NCBI GenBank assembly: GCA_948567375.1
Contig: OX419759.1
Span: forward strand, 2,953,303 to 3,017,302
Length of the DNA stretch: 64,000 nucleotides
Reading direction: 5' to 3'
Source of the DNA: Lunularia cruciata
Taxonomy: Eukaryota; Streptophyta; Marchantiopsida; Lunulariales; Lunulariaceae
Each line of letters begins with the position of its first letter. Within the stretch, counting starts at the first letter, position 1. Below are positions 10,560 through 21,645 of this stretch, piece by piece. Made by a program: the position numbers and the translations under genes. A model generated the notes under the pieces. That model was not told the origin of the DNA. It worked only from the letters and a program-made list of their open reading frames with translations, and did no database searches.

Positions 10560-11650
10560 CCAAGGCTCACAATCCAAGTCAAACAGTTCAGGTCCATACC
10601 TTGACCTAACACCTAATGCCCAGATACCTCTAACATTGCTGGAATAGTGGTAATACCGGTGCAAAAACCCATCACCCGCTCTCTCTCATTGGCATTGGAC
10701 TCCACCAATTGTTGTAACTATGAGTCCCAAACAAGTCCAAGTCCTCCCTCTCAAAAAGCATGAGAGCTTGGGAAACCCATGATCGTGGGAAATGCATGAA
10801 ATGTTGTCCAACTAGGTTCACCACTGCCAAAGGTGACCTATCAGCCACTATCACTATCTAAGACTAACACCCAACATCCAAGATATCATCAACAAAGATG
10901 TGGTCAAGTCGTTGAATCCCATCATAAGCGCGCTGTAGAACCTCTCTAGATAACAGGTTTTTCCACCAAAGACAAAGACGATGAGCCCGTGATCCCACTC
11001 TGGCTGCATCTAACAATACAGCAGGTCCCATCCAAGAATGGACCTGATGTGTACTTGCCACCACTCTAGTGCAAGAATCACCCATCAGAGGAACGTTCTC
11101 CAAAAGGTAAGTTGGAGAAACGAATTGATGAACTTGGAGATGTCGTACTATCCATATCATCTCCCAAAACACACCAAAAAAAGGATCTTGAAGACCCAAA
11201 CTGCGACGTGCATGTGTATGTCCCTAACATGGCCATCTAGAAATCACCAAGTGAATAGGCCCATGTCTCTCTAGGTCATGCGCCCCCAGTAAAGAAATGT
11301 CTGCCGGTAGGGCCTTTTGGTAACCTCTAACTATTCACATTGGTAATAACTTTAGATACCAATAGGCCAAGTGTGCCACATGATGTAGAGAGACTCGCCT
11401 AGTAGTCTCATCTCTCTCTACATACAAGTACTTATGTACTTGTATACCCGCCTGTAACACCACAACTAGTCCGGTGCTAATCCCACCGAACAACTCCAAT
11501 AGACATATCTCCTCTACTGAATACTGCCAAGCAATGAGTGTGGTATCTAGAGGTGTCAAAGCAATCACTTCTAGAAGCTTGTCCTCACACTCATCTCCTG
11601 ATGGTAGGAAGGCTCCACTCCAAGCCTGCTGCACCAATTGATCTGCATGC
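10560..11650 (-). pseudogene. MP2 C5-cytosine DNA methyltransferase domain (between protease and RT)
   Basis: C5 methyltransferases move a methyl group from S-adenosylmethionine to cytosine in DNA. The minus strand shows, in order: motif I LELFGGISTGL (about 11499-11467), motif II-like LYVERDE (about 11427), motif IV GPIHLVIS then W-P-C at 11228-11236 with the catalytic Cys kept and the next Gln codon turned into TAG, motif VI LLENVPLMGD (ENV at 11092-11100), motif VIII-like DAARVGSRAHR (about 11010-10978), a target-recognition-like stretch FPTIMGFPSSHAF (about 10800), and motif X ANERERVMGFCTG plus LGQGMDLN (about 10690-10595). The AHR-type motif VIII suggests a DNMT3/DRM-like rather than DNMT1-like enzyme; this needs a phylogeny. 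Frameshifts and stops make this copy inactive. Confidence 0.83.
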
Positions 11651-11840
11651 TGCTATAATGCCTCCTTGGAACTCCACAATGGAACATCCAAGGTGGATGG
11701 AACAATCCCACTTGTACTCCAAAGCCAAGTGATCTCCTCTGGTACTGGAGTATCCTCTGCATGGGTGTTCCCTCCAACAAGTCACCAAGCCAAGTAACTC
11801 CACCATTGAAAGCTAAAATTGATGTTGCCATGGTCTTGGA

Positions 11841-12729
11841 CTATAGTGAGCCAAGACTGCCACTACTAAAGCATACTGGTAGGCGACATACCCATCCCTC
11901 ACCAGACTGCCAACCAGGTCTATAAGAGGCTATCTCCTCCCAATAGTCAATGCTGAAACCCATGGGAGATAACACTGCTTCCCCAACTAGCACATCATAT
12001 GACTCAGCTATTGTAGCAATAGCTTGAGCTCTCACCACCAAGCTATCAATTGATGACCAGGTTGAACATGGACAACAAGCTCTCCATGTGTGATGTACTG
12101 TGTCGAACCACCACCTAGAGATGTCTGGATCTGAAATGGACACCTCTCCACATCGGTCTTCCGTAACTCTAGACCGACAACTACAGCCTTCCCCAACATA
12201 AAAGGCTGCACACTAGAGTCTAACAAGACTCTCTGTGGTGTATAGACCTTCCCTAAAGGTCCCACCAAACAAAAAAATCCCTATTTGGTTATCCAATAGG
12301 ACAACACCAGGTGTGAACTGTGCTCTCTCAAAGGCCGGTCTAGCTGGCAACTCCTCCAGTCTATCCGTTGTTGCTTGCCATAAACCAATGGTCACTGAAC
12401 GGATCCCATGCTCCTCAACCAAGTCAGCTCCACTATCAACCACCTCTGCCCTAGTCGTAGGAACCACACCATCCCTACTCTCACACAGCATGGCAGCCAA
12501 CCAAAACACTAGGGCTGGGTCAACTCCTAATGTAAACATGTCATTGGCCAAAAACAAAGGATGCCGTATAATCAGCTGAGCTGCCCCCCAACATCATGCT
12601 AGACTCAATTTGTGTAGTAGTAGGTGGCTGACTAGCAAGGAGTCCATCATGTACTCCATCACCACCTACCACACCTGCACTAAGACATCTAGGAACCATA
12701 GATGTCGTATGCAATGCCTCAAATAGCAT
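11841..12729 (-). pseudogene. MP2 aspartic protease and upstream linker
   Basis: Retropepsin cleaves the polyprotein. The active-site region reads RVLLDSSVQP near 12235-12205; MP1 keeps DSGA at the same place. Downstream YDVLVGEAVLSPMGFSIDYW (about 12000-11945) is the conserved C-terminal protease motif in which a typical member has a leucine-glycine pair before the last strand. The N-terminal half is linker with phrases such as GVVGGDGVHDGL. The domain is split over two frames by a frameshift near 12210. It lies directly before the methyltransferase. Confidence 0.72.
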
Positions 12730-12959
12730 GAAAGACTAGGGAAGTCTAACCTATCTCCCAACCTCTCGTCTCTATGGGTCCAACTCCATTGATGCTCCTC
12801 TAGGCTCTGGAGCACGTACTACGCTCTGGAGCACGTACTACGCTCCTAGTCAGTGCTGCAAATGCATCCACCTATGCTGTTATGCACATGAAGTCCAAAG
12901 CTTCTTTATCACTAGCATATGAGGTGGAAGCCTCAACATCCGAATCTGATCTCCTCTAA

Positions 12960-14426
12960 GCTATAGCCATACTAGCCAATCTTTGCTCCAACTGCTCAAT
13001 CTGAGTAGCCATAGTTGTGTCAGAAGTAAGGGCAGGTAATGCACCCCTACTAGGTGTAGATCCTCTACCACCACCTCTACCACCTCGTCCTCCATGAACT
13101 GGAGCTCCTCTACCATACCTACCATAGCAGCCTTACCACTCTGTAATTCCGGGTGTAGGTCAAAACACCGGTCACTAGTGTGACCAAATTTGTGGCAGTG
13201 CTCACATTGCCTCTATACTGGCTCTGATGCACCCGAGGTATCAAGTCCATTGCCCTAAGTACACTCTCTCTGATGGTGAGGTCCACCTCAAGTCCAACAA
13301 GCAACACCACCACTCATTGGCTACTGTTGACCCAAAAATGAAAGTAAGGGTCTAACTCCACTAGACCCTCTACTCGCTCCATAGGATCTGGGCTATCCAC
13401 CCTATCCTCAAAAACCAACTGGGCGTGGTGCACTCTACTGCACTCTAGAAGAAGTCACAACCGTGGATGAGGTCTCCATACCAAATCCAGATGTCACCAC
13501 CCTCTCCTCTACCATGTTAAGCTCAATACGCTCAGCCAAACCAAAGACCACTGCCAAAGTAGGTGAAGTAGCCAATAACAATGTAGCATCACAAACTCTA
13601 CGTCGCAACTCCCTATCCAATATCCCATACCAAAACTGGACTACTTGGGCCTCAGTAACTCCTTGAGTGAAATTGATCAGCCGCCTCATGCAAGTGTATG
13701 CCTCACGTAGGCTCTCTCCAGCCTTCCGTTGAAACTCCTACAAGCTCCTCAGCTTGTCAGTCCGTACTCCCTAGTAGTTCTGCCTCAAACACAGGAAGAA
13801 CTTCACCATGGGGTTAAAACCTAGTACCACACCACCTCCTGCAACGGTACCTCCACTCGTGGTTACATATCTCCAGCTAGTGCACCTCTACTAGCTCCAC
13901 CAACACTACTCGAGCTAAAACTCGTAGGTATAGCCGGTCTACTATTGGCCACCAAGCTTGAAGTGATGGAGACATAGTGTGGAGACCAATATTGTCTCCA
14001 CAATTCAATCTCCTCCAAATGAGCTCTCCTAAACTCATGGTAGTCATCCATTGGCAGACCCTCCAAGTGCTGAAACTACCCCTTCCATGCCATGAAGGAT
14101 GTGAACAAAGTCAAGTTCCACATCTGGTGCAGATCACACCAACTATCGAACTCTTGGATGAAGTTATCCAACTCAATGGTATCCACTATACCAAAGTAAC
14201 GCCTAGGGCCTTTGGAAGCCCCATAAATCTTGTCCATGTTCCACAACAATGGTGCGTACACACCAAGTGCACTCTCAACTGAATCAGCTCTTGTGTCAAA
14301 CTCCAACTCAAAGTCAATCTCCTCCCTCATTGAGACCTGAGATATAGGTTGATACCGAGCACCACTCCAAGTAAACCTACTACGTACTACAGGGTTAACT
14401 CCTCTGGAATCCCCAAAGAACTCCAT
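12960..14426 (-). pseudogene. MP2 gag with two zinc knuckles
   Basis: I choose the ATG at 14426 because it precedes the stretch shared with MP1 (GDSRGV). Capsid-like phrases include EFDSWCDLHQMW, EEIELWRQYW, and VQFWYGILDRELRRRV (about 13640-13590). Zinc knuckles lie at about 13290-13130 in a mix of frames; the second matches CENCHRFGHTSDRC of MP1. Several frame changes occur (for example between 13863 and 13689), so the protein is not made intact. Confidence 0.72.
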
Positions 14427-15797
14427 CGTGACCAAGTAACCGCAACAACAAACCAGAACCACCAATTACAACCGCAAGTCACAACCGCAAGACCCCACCA
14501 AGTGCCAACACCACCACGTGCCAACACCACCAAGTGCCAATACTAACTAAGCACCACCCACTAATGTAACTCTAACCAAGATAACTACACTAGGGGAAAG
14601 GGCAACCTGTAACCTACCATCATAACACGCACTCTCACGGTCTGCAGGTCATCACTTCTTGCTTCACCTGAGAGAAACAAAGGTAGCCTGATTGGTCATC
14701 ACTCCAACATCACTACCGAGAGCACACCAGAGCACCAACGCTCAAAAGTCAGGGCACCTTGCACAAATAGGAAGCAAAGAATGGAGGGGGTCCAATCACA
14801 AGAAATATAAACAAAAACCCTCCATCTCATAACACAACACGTGATTAACTCTACCACCATTTGGCATTTGACATAAGAGAAGTTCGTATCTAAGTCCTAA
14901 GCTACCAGGATCACCAAGAATGGGATCAAATTGCCTCTCCTAGCCAAAGCTACATGTGTATAGATAATAGTGGCATAGTCACTATGACAACAAGTGAGGG
15001 TGGACCAATTGGCTAGGGCACAAGTCTAGAAACAAGAGATCTAGGAGTCAAACCCTATTGCACATAGTCTTGCAAGAATGGCAGATTTTGCCAACCAATG
15101 ACCAAGATCTACTCTAAACTAGCTAGCCTCACACCAGCAAGCTGGCTTGCTGGCCCTTCTAGGCCTTTGTAGCCTCTCATAGCCCACATCTCTATGCCTT
15201 TAAACGCCAAAATTCAGCCAAATGAGGCCTTTCTTCTTGCCACTTAGGACCTCCTCAAAAATTGGCAAAACTTCTCCAAATCTACAAAGTCTTCCAAACT
15301 AGCAAAAGTTCTCCAAATTTGGCCAAAATCTGACATAAAATGTAGCCAAAATTTGACGTAAAATCTAACATAAACCCTAAAGTTGGCTATCTGCCAAATC
15401 TCCCACTAACTTTCCACTCAAGCCAAATTGATAACATGGGTTTTTCCACATCACAAATTCATGAGAATAACTTCCCAAATCCACCTTCAATTTGACTTTC
15501 TGAGCCTAGCTCGTAGCAAATTGGTCTTACCTTCACCTCTTAAGCTCAAAATCACAACCACTGCTCAAAATTTGCTTCTTCTTTGCTCAAAATTTGGCTC
15601 AAAATTTGCTTCTTCTTTGCTCAAAAATTTGCTTCTTCTTTGCTCTGCCTTACTGCTAAATTTGCATCAATTGAATGAGCTTCTCCACACTAGGGAAACA
15701 CCAAACTTGAATCAAGCTACCAACGATCTATCGAGCTTGGAGATATCACCAACACTCAAAGTTCTTGCACCCAATTTCCCCTCACTTCACTTCTTTG
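14427..15797 (-). other. MP2 leader between a1 and gag
   Basis: About 1.4 kb without a credible gene. It matches the MP1 leader (2914-4789) minus the ~565-bp extra block. The long open stretch at 15428-15862 on the + strand is an antisense shadow caused by pyrimidine bias. I find no sequence complementary to a tRNA 3' end next to a1. Confidence 0.6.
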
Positions 15798-16260
15798 ATG
15801 TAATCAGATTGTTTACCACTCTCAACTCAACTCAACTCAACTCAACTCAGATCAGTATTTGATCTGTCACTCTATAAACTGCCAACAATTAGGCACTGAT
15901 TACAATCAAGCCACACCCACTCAAGCATAAAGAATCCAAGTGATGCTCGTCGGCCTCTGTCCACCATAGCTAGGAACTCGAAGGCTCAACATCAAGGAAG
16001 TGAGCACTTTGGAGCTCACTTTGAAACTATACCCCTTGGACTTGAGCTAGCTCTGAAACCCTAATGGTCCCATTGATGGCATACTTGACGGTATGAATGG
16101 TGCAAAGTGATGGTGGGCCCTACCGTGAAGTCAATACCTCAAACACGAAATCTGACCGTTAGAAAGTAGTCTCTGAGATACTGCTGAAATAACTCTAACT
16201 ACTATCACTGGAACTCTAGTGTCCGAGCAATCTAAACGCGACACTACAAATAGCATGACA
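15798..16260 (-). repeat. MP2 terminal block a1 (5' end)
   Basis: About 463 bp; on the element strand it starts TGTCATGCTATTTG directly against the target gaat, and ends GATTACATC followed by leader sequence. No block b follows or precedes it, in contrast to a2. It has a longer (GAGTT)n tract than a2. Confidence 0.85.
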
Positions 16261-16530
16261 GAATCCAAAACAAAAAGGCTTGCAGGCCCAAGAATTCTCA
16301 ACTCTTTCCTAGGAATAATACCAAGTGAACACACTAGAATCCAAAATAGTGGTGCTCATCTTTTCCACCTCCTCTAAAGTAAGGTCCTCTCTATTTTAGC
16401 TATGACTAACTCTAGCTAATCATGACTAATGTAGAACCATCCTTTATCTATATATAAATAATATTCTCAAGTACTTGTAATACCAAGCTAAATATCACAA
16501 TACCACACATATGCACAAATGGGTGTTACA
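16261..16530 (-). repeat. KN1 3' LTR, inner segment
   Basis: Begins with the second gaat target copy and continues ccaaaacaaaaaggcttg exactly where the outer segment stopped at 6270, as judged against the intact LTR at 22963-23654. It ends gggtgttaca at 16530. Confidence 0.87.
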
Positions 16531-16545
16531 TTTACCCCCGGACTA
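16531..16545 (-). promoter_or_regulatory. KN1 polypurine tract
   Basis: On the element strand the sequence just before the 3' LTR reads TCCGGGGGTAAA, a purine run suitable for plus-strand priming. KN2 has ATGGGTAAA at the same place (36251-36259). Confidence 0.6.
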
Positions 16546-16589
16546 AGTTTTCACTTTGTCCTCAAAGTGAAGATCTCTCTACCTTCTAT

Positions 16590-18235
16590 GATACATCTTC
16601 AACTTATCATGGTTAATCCTATCAAAGTGTCTTCCTCCCAACTCCTTGAGATCATAGGTGTAATTGCCCCACACCTTCTCCACTATGAAAGGTCCAAAGT
16701 ATTTAGGCAAAAACTTCTTTTGCACTCTCTTGAATCGAACAGAATCAAACAACATTACCTAATCACCTTCTTTGAAAAGCTCTACCTTCTTGTTGCCTTA
16801 CCTCTTGTCATAGCTCTCCTTTTGTTTCCTTTGGGCTTGCTCCACTTGAATAGCAATTGCTCTTACCTCTTCCAACTTCATGAGTTGTTCCTTTCTTGAC
16901 TTCTTTGCATCACCTCCTTGTGCTTTCTTCAATCTCTTATGAATGCTTTGGAAGGTAGGAAGATCAAAGTGAATAGGTAAGGTAGACTCAATACCATATA
17001 CCAATTGAAATGGAGAATATCCGGTGGAAGTCTTCATGATTGTCCTATACTCCCACAAAACTGCATGAATCCTCTTGTCTCAATGATGTTTAGCCCCCTC
17101 CATTTCTGCATCTTTAGCCAACATCATGCACAAGGTCTGATTGGTTCTCTCTGCCAAGCCATTGGAATTTGGCTTATAGGATGTAGTTACTCTATGTGTG
17201 ATAGAGAAATGTCGTAGCATGGCTGTAGTGATGCTTCATGTAAACTCTCCTCCTCTATCAAAAACTATCTCCAAAGGGCACCCAAACCTAGTGATAATGC
17301 GTTCATAAAGAGATCTCCCAACTTCATCTTGATTCTTCTCCTTCAATGGTCTAACCTCAACCCACTTGGTAAGATAATCAATAACTACAACAATGTACCG
17401 ATTGTTCCTTAGGGTTCTATTGAGAGGACCTACAAAATCAATTCCCCACTTCTCAAAAGGTCCTAAGAATGGAATTGATCTAAGAAGTGGAGTGGAAGTA
17501 GACTTTCTAGCAAAAGCTTAATAAACATGACAAGTTTTGCAATAATCAAGACAATCCCTGAAAATCCCTCTCCAATGGTGACATGCATCTAGAATCTTGA
17601 AAGCAATCACCTTTCATGCAAAGTGTCCTCCACACACTAAACCTTCATGAAACTCCTTTATAAGTAGGATAGACTCTTCCTTACCCACCGCTCTTTGAAG
17701 TAGACCATCTGCTCCTTGGTGAAAAAGAATATCCTCCACCATTGTGTAAGGTCTAGATCTTGCTGCAAGGGCTTTCCTTTCCCTAGCATGCATCCCTTCT
17801 AGATAGTTACCTCTTATCACAAAATCCACAATCTCCTTGTACTCCATTGGAACCTCTTGAGTGACTGAGATTGTCATGAGCTCCTCATCTGGGAAGGAAT
17901 CATCCACTGGCTCATTTCCATCATGATCATAGGCTCTAGATAACAAATCAGCATTTGCATGTTTCTTTCCTGGCCTATCTTCAATGGTGTAGTCATACTC
18001 AGACAAGAGTATCATCCACCTTGCTAGTCTCCTTCAACATTAGGCTTGTTGAAGATGTACTTCAAAGCCTTGTGATCTATGACAATGGTGGCTTTCCCTC
18101 CAATCAAGTAGTGTCTAAACTTCTTAAGACCAAAGATCATTGCCAACCCTTCTCTCTCGGTGACAAAGTAGTTCTTCTCTGTTGAAACCATCTACCTACT
18201 AGCATAAGCTATTAGATGATCATGCCCATCTTGGT
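16590..18235 (-). pseudogene. KN1 RNase H and integrase
   Basis: From right to left on the minus strand: end of RNase H (TIEDRPGKKHANADLLSRA, about 17990-17940), H2C2 zinc region (HFA at 17618, then a CKTCHV phrase near 17550), integrase core with WGIDFVGPL (about 17440), second D in FDRGGEF (about 17250) and E in SNGLAERTNQ (about 17155). A C-terminal tail with DRINHDKLKMYHRR ends near 16590. No chromodomain is present. Several stops, for example at 17617 and within 17100-17000, inactivate it. It matches KN2 closely. Confidence 0.83.
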
Positions 18236-19073
18236 CTATTGACTAAGAGTGCATCCTATATCTACACTAGAAGCATTTGTATAGAGGATGAAAGGCTTAT
18301 TCCAATCAGGTTTAGCAAGAATTGGAGCTACAACAAGGGATTGCTTGAGCTCCTCAAAAGCTTTGAGAGCCTTCTTGTCCTCCAAAATCACTATGTAATC
18401 TACACTCTTCTTCATGTAGATGGTCAATGCATAAGCCTTGTTGGAAAATGAGAAGATGAACCTCCTATAGTATGCAACCATCCCCAAGAATTGGCGTAAC
18501 TTTGTCAGGCTTGAAGAGAATGGAAGGTCTGAGATTTTCCTCACCTTCTCAAGATCAACTGCTATTCCATCCTTGGAGATGATGTGCCCCAAAAGTAGAC
18601 CTTCTTCATATCCAAAAATGCACTTCTCTAGGTTGAGTGATGCATTTGCCTCATCCAAGCGTTGCAAGACTTTGATTAGGTGTTCAAAGGGCTCCTCCTT
18701 GCTCCCATAGACACAAAAGTCATCAATGAAGTCTCTCATAAATTTCCCAATGAAAGGTTCAAATACCTTGTTCATGAACCGATGGAATGTGGCTAGAGCA
18801 TTGCAAAGCCCAAAAGGCATGACCTTGAAAGCATAAGTTCCCCAAGGTATGGTGAACGTGGTGAGTTGTTGATGCTCTGGTGCAATCTTGATTTTGTTAT
18901 ATCCACTATAACCATCTCCAAAACTGTACCTCATGACCTACAACCTCCTCCAAGATCTCATCAATGAATGGCATTGGGTAGTAGTCATTCTTGGTAACAA
19001 CATTGAGCTTCTTGTAATCCACACATACCTGAAGCTTACCATTCTTTTTCTTCACAATGATAATTGGAGACAC
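18236..19073 (-). pseudogene. KN1 reverse transcriptase
   Basis: An open stretch of 232 codons (18934-18236) carries YSFGDGYSGYN, MPFGLCNALATFHRFM, and the catalytic FMRDFIDDFCVYG (about 18730), then GHIISKDGIAV and LRQFLGMVAYYRRFI. The DGYSGYN and IDDF-xVYG phrases are typical of the Athila/Tat side of Ty3/gypsy, not of chromoviruses. The N-terminal part (19073-18935) is separated by a stop at 18937. Confidence 0.85.
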
Positions 19074-20620
19074 CTATTCTGAATTCTCCACCTCAAAGTT
19101 AAATCCAGCCTCCTTGAACTTATCAATCTCCTCCTTCACAACCAAAGATATTGGTGGGCTAATGCAATGTTGCTTTTGGCGGATTGGTCTTGCATTTGAT
19201 TCCACCTCTATCTTGTGCTCCTCCAAGGTGACTTCCTTCAAATCCTTGTAACTAAAAGCAAACACATGGATGAACTTGCAGAAAATCTCCTCAAATCTCA
19301 CCTTCTCCTCCTTGGTAACATTTGGGCCATACTTGAGGGTAGCTAACCTTCTCTCTACCTCCTCAAGTGTCAATGGTGATTTATCTGGGTCCTTCAAAAC
19401 CTCTGGCTTAGGTGCAAAATCCATAGCACACAAGGGATACACATCTGAATCAGATTTAGATTCATCCTCCTCCGTGGAAGTCTCCTCTTCCATGCTTGTG
19501 TCTACATCTAAAGATCCTTCTTCAAAATCTGATTCCCAATAATCAAAAGATGGTGTATTTGAATGTGAAGTGTTGGTGGTGTTAGTCACAGGAACTATGA
19601 CTCTATGGTTTGATGGCCCAATCCTCAAGTATCCTTTGTGCCATCTATCAATTGTGCATGCTACTCTCAACCATGGCCTTCCAAGAAGTAAGTCATAGCT
19701 TGAATCTTTCAAGACTTGGAAAGTCATGAGATTTTGAACTCCCATAACTGAAACTACCACTTTATCCGTCACCCCTACTGTTCGAACTTGTTGCTTGTTT
19801 GCCATACTCACCACAAATGTTGAAGGTCTTGAGGGTATCATACCCAAATTCTTCATCAACCTTTCTGATATGGCATTCATTGCTGATCCTCCATCAACCA
19901 ATGCATCCTTGATGTTGTGACCATTCACTCTCACATCAATCTTGGAGGCATATTCACAAGCCTCCCATGGTGTTGGCTTGGCATCCACCACCCCCATTGA
20001 TACTAGAGTTTTTGCCTTCTTCTTCCTCTTGCTTCTTGTAGAACTCAAACCACCTCTAAACTCCTTTCTCAAGGTAGGGTTCAAAGCAATCAATTGGCCC
20101 ACTATGATGTTAGCCTTGTGACTACCAACATCCTCCAACACATTGTAGTTCCATTGTTGCTTTGAAATCAAGAAATCCTCCATCCCCAACTTCTTCCTTG
20201 GAGTCTTTGTTGTTGATGGTGTTGAGGTGCGAGTGCTCCTAGTAGACAAAGGAGTATCCTTGCTTGGAGTAAAGCCTTGAGAAGAGTGTACATCCTTTGC
20301 AAAATGAGCTCTCTTCTTCTCTTGTGCCAAAAGGTCCAAATTAAAACCCTTGTAGTTTGAGCACTCTCCCTTCTCATACTTGCTCTCAACCACATCTATG
20401 GATGCTATTCCCTTACCTTTGTTTGGATTAGGAGCCACTTGGGTTTCACTACCTCCCTCTTTCACTCTATTGGCTCCCTCATGACCCCTTCTTCCATGGT
20501 AAGTGGAATTTAGGCAATTCCTTTGGATATGGCCTCTTCCTCCACAACCACAACAATTTCTATCATTTAAATTGTTGGTTGGTTGACCTCATCTATATGG
20601 ATAGTTTCCATAACTCCTAG
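19074..20620 (-). pseudogene. KN1 gag C-terminus, zinc knuckle and protease region
   Basis: The knuckle CCGCGGRGHIQRNC is coded at about 20560-20519 with all four ligands (KN2 has lost the last Cys). A long open frame (20465-19074) follows with low-complexity Ser/Thr/Lys-rich sequence, a basic RSKRKKKAK patch, then the protease: ALVDGGSAMNAI (about 19920-19885) and LLLGRPWLRV (about 19690-19660). The D-G-G-S form of the active site is also known from Tat-type elements. An acidic linker (EEETSTEEDES) precedes the RT N-terminus. A one-base frameshift near 20625 separates it from the capsid region. Confidence 0.82.
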
Positions 20621-21397
20621 CCCTCTCCCTACATTTTGATCCACCTCTCTCTTCTCCCATAGTTGCACCACATTGATCTTAAGATCTGCAAGTTGTTCTA
20701 TGATGGTTTGAAGTGGATCCTTTGGTGGAAGTGCAAGAATTGGAGCAACTACTACTTGTGGTGCAACCTTTGCCACCAAACTATCAGAAGTTCCACCATA
20801 CTTGTAACCTTGAGGAGGATGCACAACCTCCTTCACCACCAAATCACTCTCATCCCCTTCCAAATTCTCCTCCATACGAATTGCAATCTTGATAGCTTCA
20901 ACCTTAGAAGAAGGTTTCTCATATCTCACCTTGCTTCTAATTTGTGGTCTCAACTCTCCCACAAAATTCTTGGTGAGCATGGCCCCAATGCCAATCATTG
21001 TAGTCTCCACATCATCCCCACCCTTCCTCAACACTATGCAAAATCTGGACTCTAATTTTTCCACTCTTTCCATATAGACTCTCACTTTCTCTCCATCTCC
21101 TTGCTTGAGAAAGGTAACTTCACTCATCAATCTCTCATATTTCTCATCAGGAAGAAAATTCTCAATGAGTGCTGAAGTCAAAGTCTCCCAAGACTCTTCT
21201 TGCCCATCTCTTGTCTCTCTCTTTAGGTATTCTGACTCATACCATGTAAGTGTTGCATCCTCAAAGAAATCTGGTAATAATGAGGCCCACTCATTCTTCC
21301 TCCTCTCATTGTTTCCTATGCAAGCTCTCTTGAAGTCTCTCACAAAGGCCTCCACATCTTCTCCATCCTTGCGAAAGAAAACCGAAAGTTTCCACAT
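20567..21397 (-). pseudogene. KN1 gag capsid region
   Basis: A 276-codon frame from the ATG at 21397 has the Ty3/gypsy capsid pattern (DFKRACIG, EWASLLPDFFEDATLTWYES, LIENFLPDE, VRVYMERVEKLESRF, LTKNFVGEL). The homologous KN2 gag shows the frame should continue into the zinc knuckle; here a frameshift near 20625 ends it early. Confidence 0.82.
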
Positions 21398-21462
21398 CTT
21401 AATCCCTCACTATCTTTCTTTTCTCTCAATTTTTTTTCTCTTTTCTTTCTCTCACTCTATAA

Positions 21463-21645
21463 CTAATAGAGTATGTACATGACTAACACCATTTTAGAAT
21501 AATCCACCCTAGGGAATACAAAAGGTTCAGGTTGCTCCAAGATTTCTATAGCAACATCAAATCCTAGAGTGCATATTAATTGAACCCTCATGGATAGTTT
21601 ATCCATAAGTTGAAAGATTATCTCCATCACTAATCTTGAGAACAA
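21463..21645 (-). CDS. KN1 leader ORF 2: small conserved domain just before gag
   Basis: A 60-codon ORF. Its core (SMRVQLICTLGFDVAIEI, then PEPFVFPRVDYSKM, ending MYILY) has the same spacing of an L-G or F-G pair, a Pro followed by aromatic/hydrophobic residues, a Y-D or Y-G turn and a closing IYIL as the other leader ORFs in KN2, DL1 and CH1. Function unknown. It overlaps the end of the zinc-knuckle ORF by 16 bp. I do not recognise a named family. Confidence 0.62.
   Translation of the reverse strand: MFSRLVMEIIFQLMDKLSMRVQLICTLGFDVAIEILEQPEPFVFPRVDYSKMVLVMYILY

Larger units (their letters stand above)
6271..16260 (-). mobile_element. MP2: complete MP-family element (methyltransferase + PHD) inside the KN1 LTR
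   Basis: This uninterrupted 10-kb copy shows the MP layout best. Minus-strand order: a1 (16260-15798), leader, gag, protease, methyltransferase, reverse transcriptase, RNase H, integrase, PHD finger, polypurine tract, b1, a2, b2. Flanks are gaat (6267-6270) and gaat (16261-16264), and the KN1 LTR sequence continues correctly across the gap. Reading frames contain many stops and frameshifts, but most catalytic motifs are recognisable and better kept than in MP1. Confidence 0.88.

Noticed and set aside
10560..11650. Methyltransferase segment as a stray host gene fragment inserted in one element
   Set aside because: It sits at the same place, on the element strand, in two separate copies (MP1 and MP2) with no target duplication around it, and is collinear with protease and RT.
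15428..15862. 144-codon + strand frame with an LNSTQ repeat
   Set aside because: It overlaps the MP2 leader and the (GAGTT)n tract of a1 on the opposite strand; no homology or start context supports it.
19270..19542. Ser-rich + strand frames opposite KN1 protease and RT linkers
   Set aside because: Shadows of the acidic EEETSTEEDES-type linker on the minus strand; the same shadow appears opposite KN2 (29422-29736).
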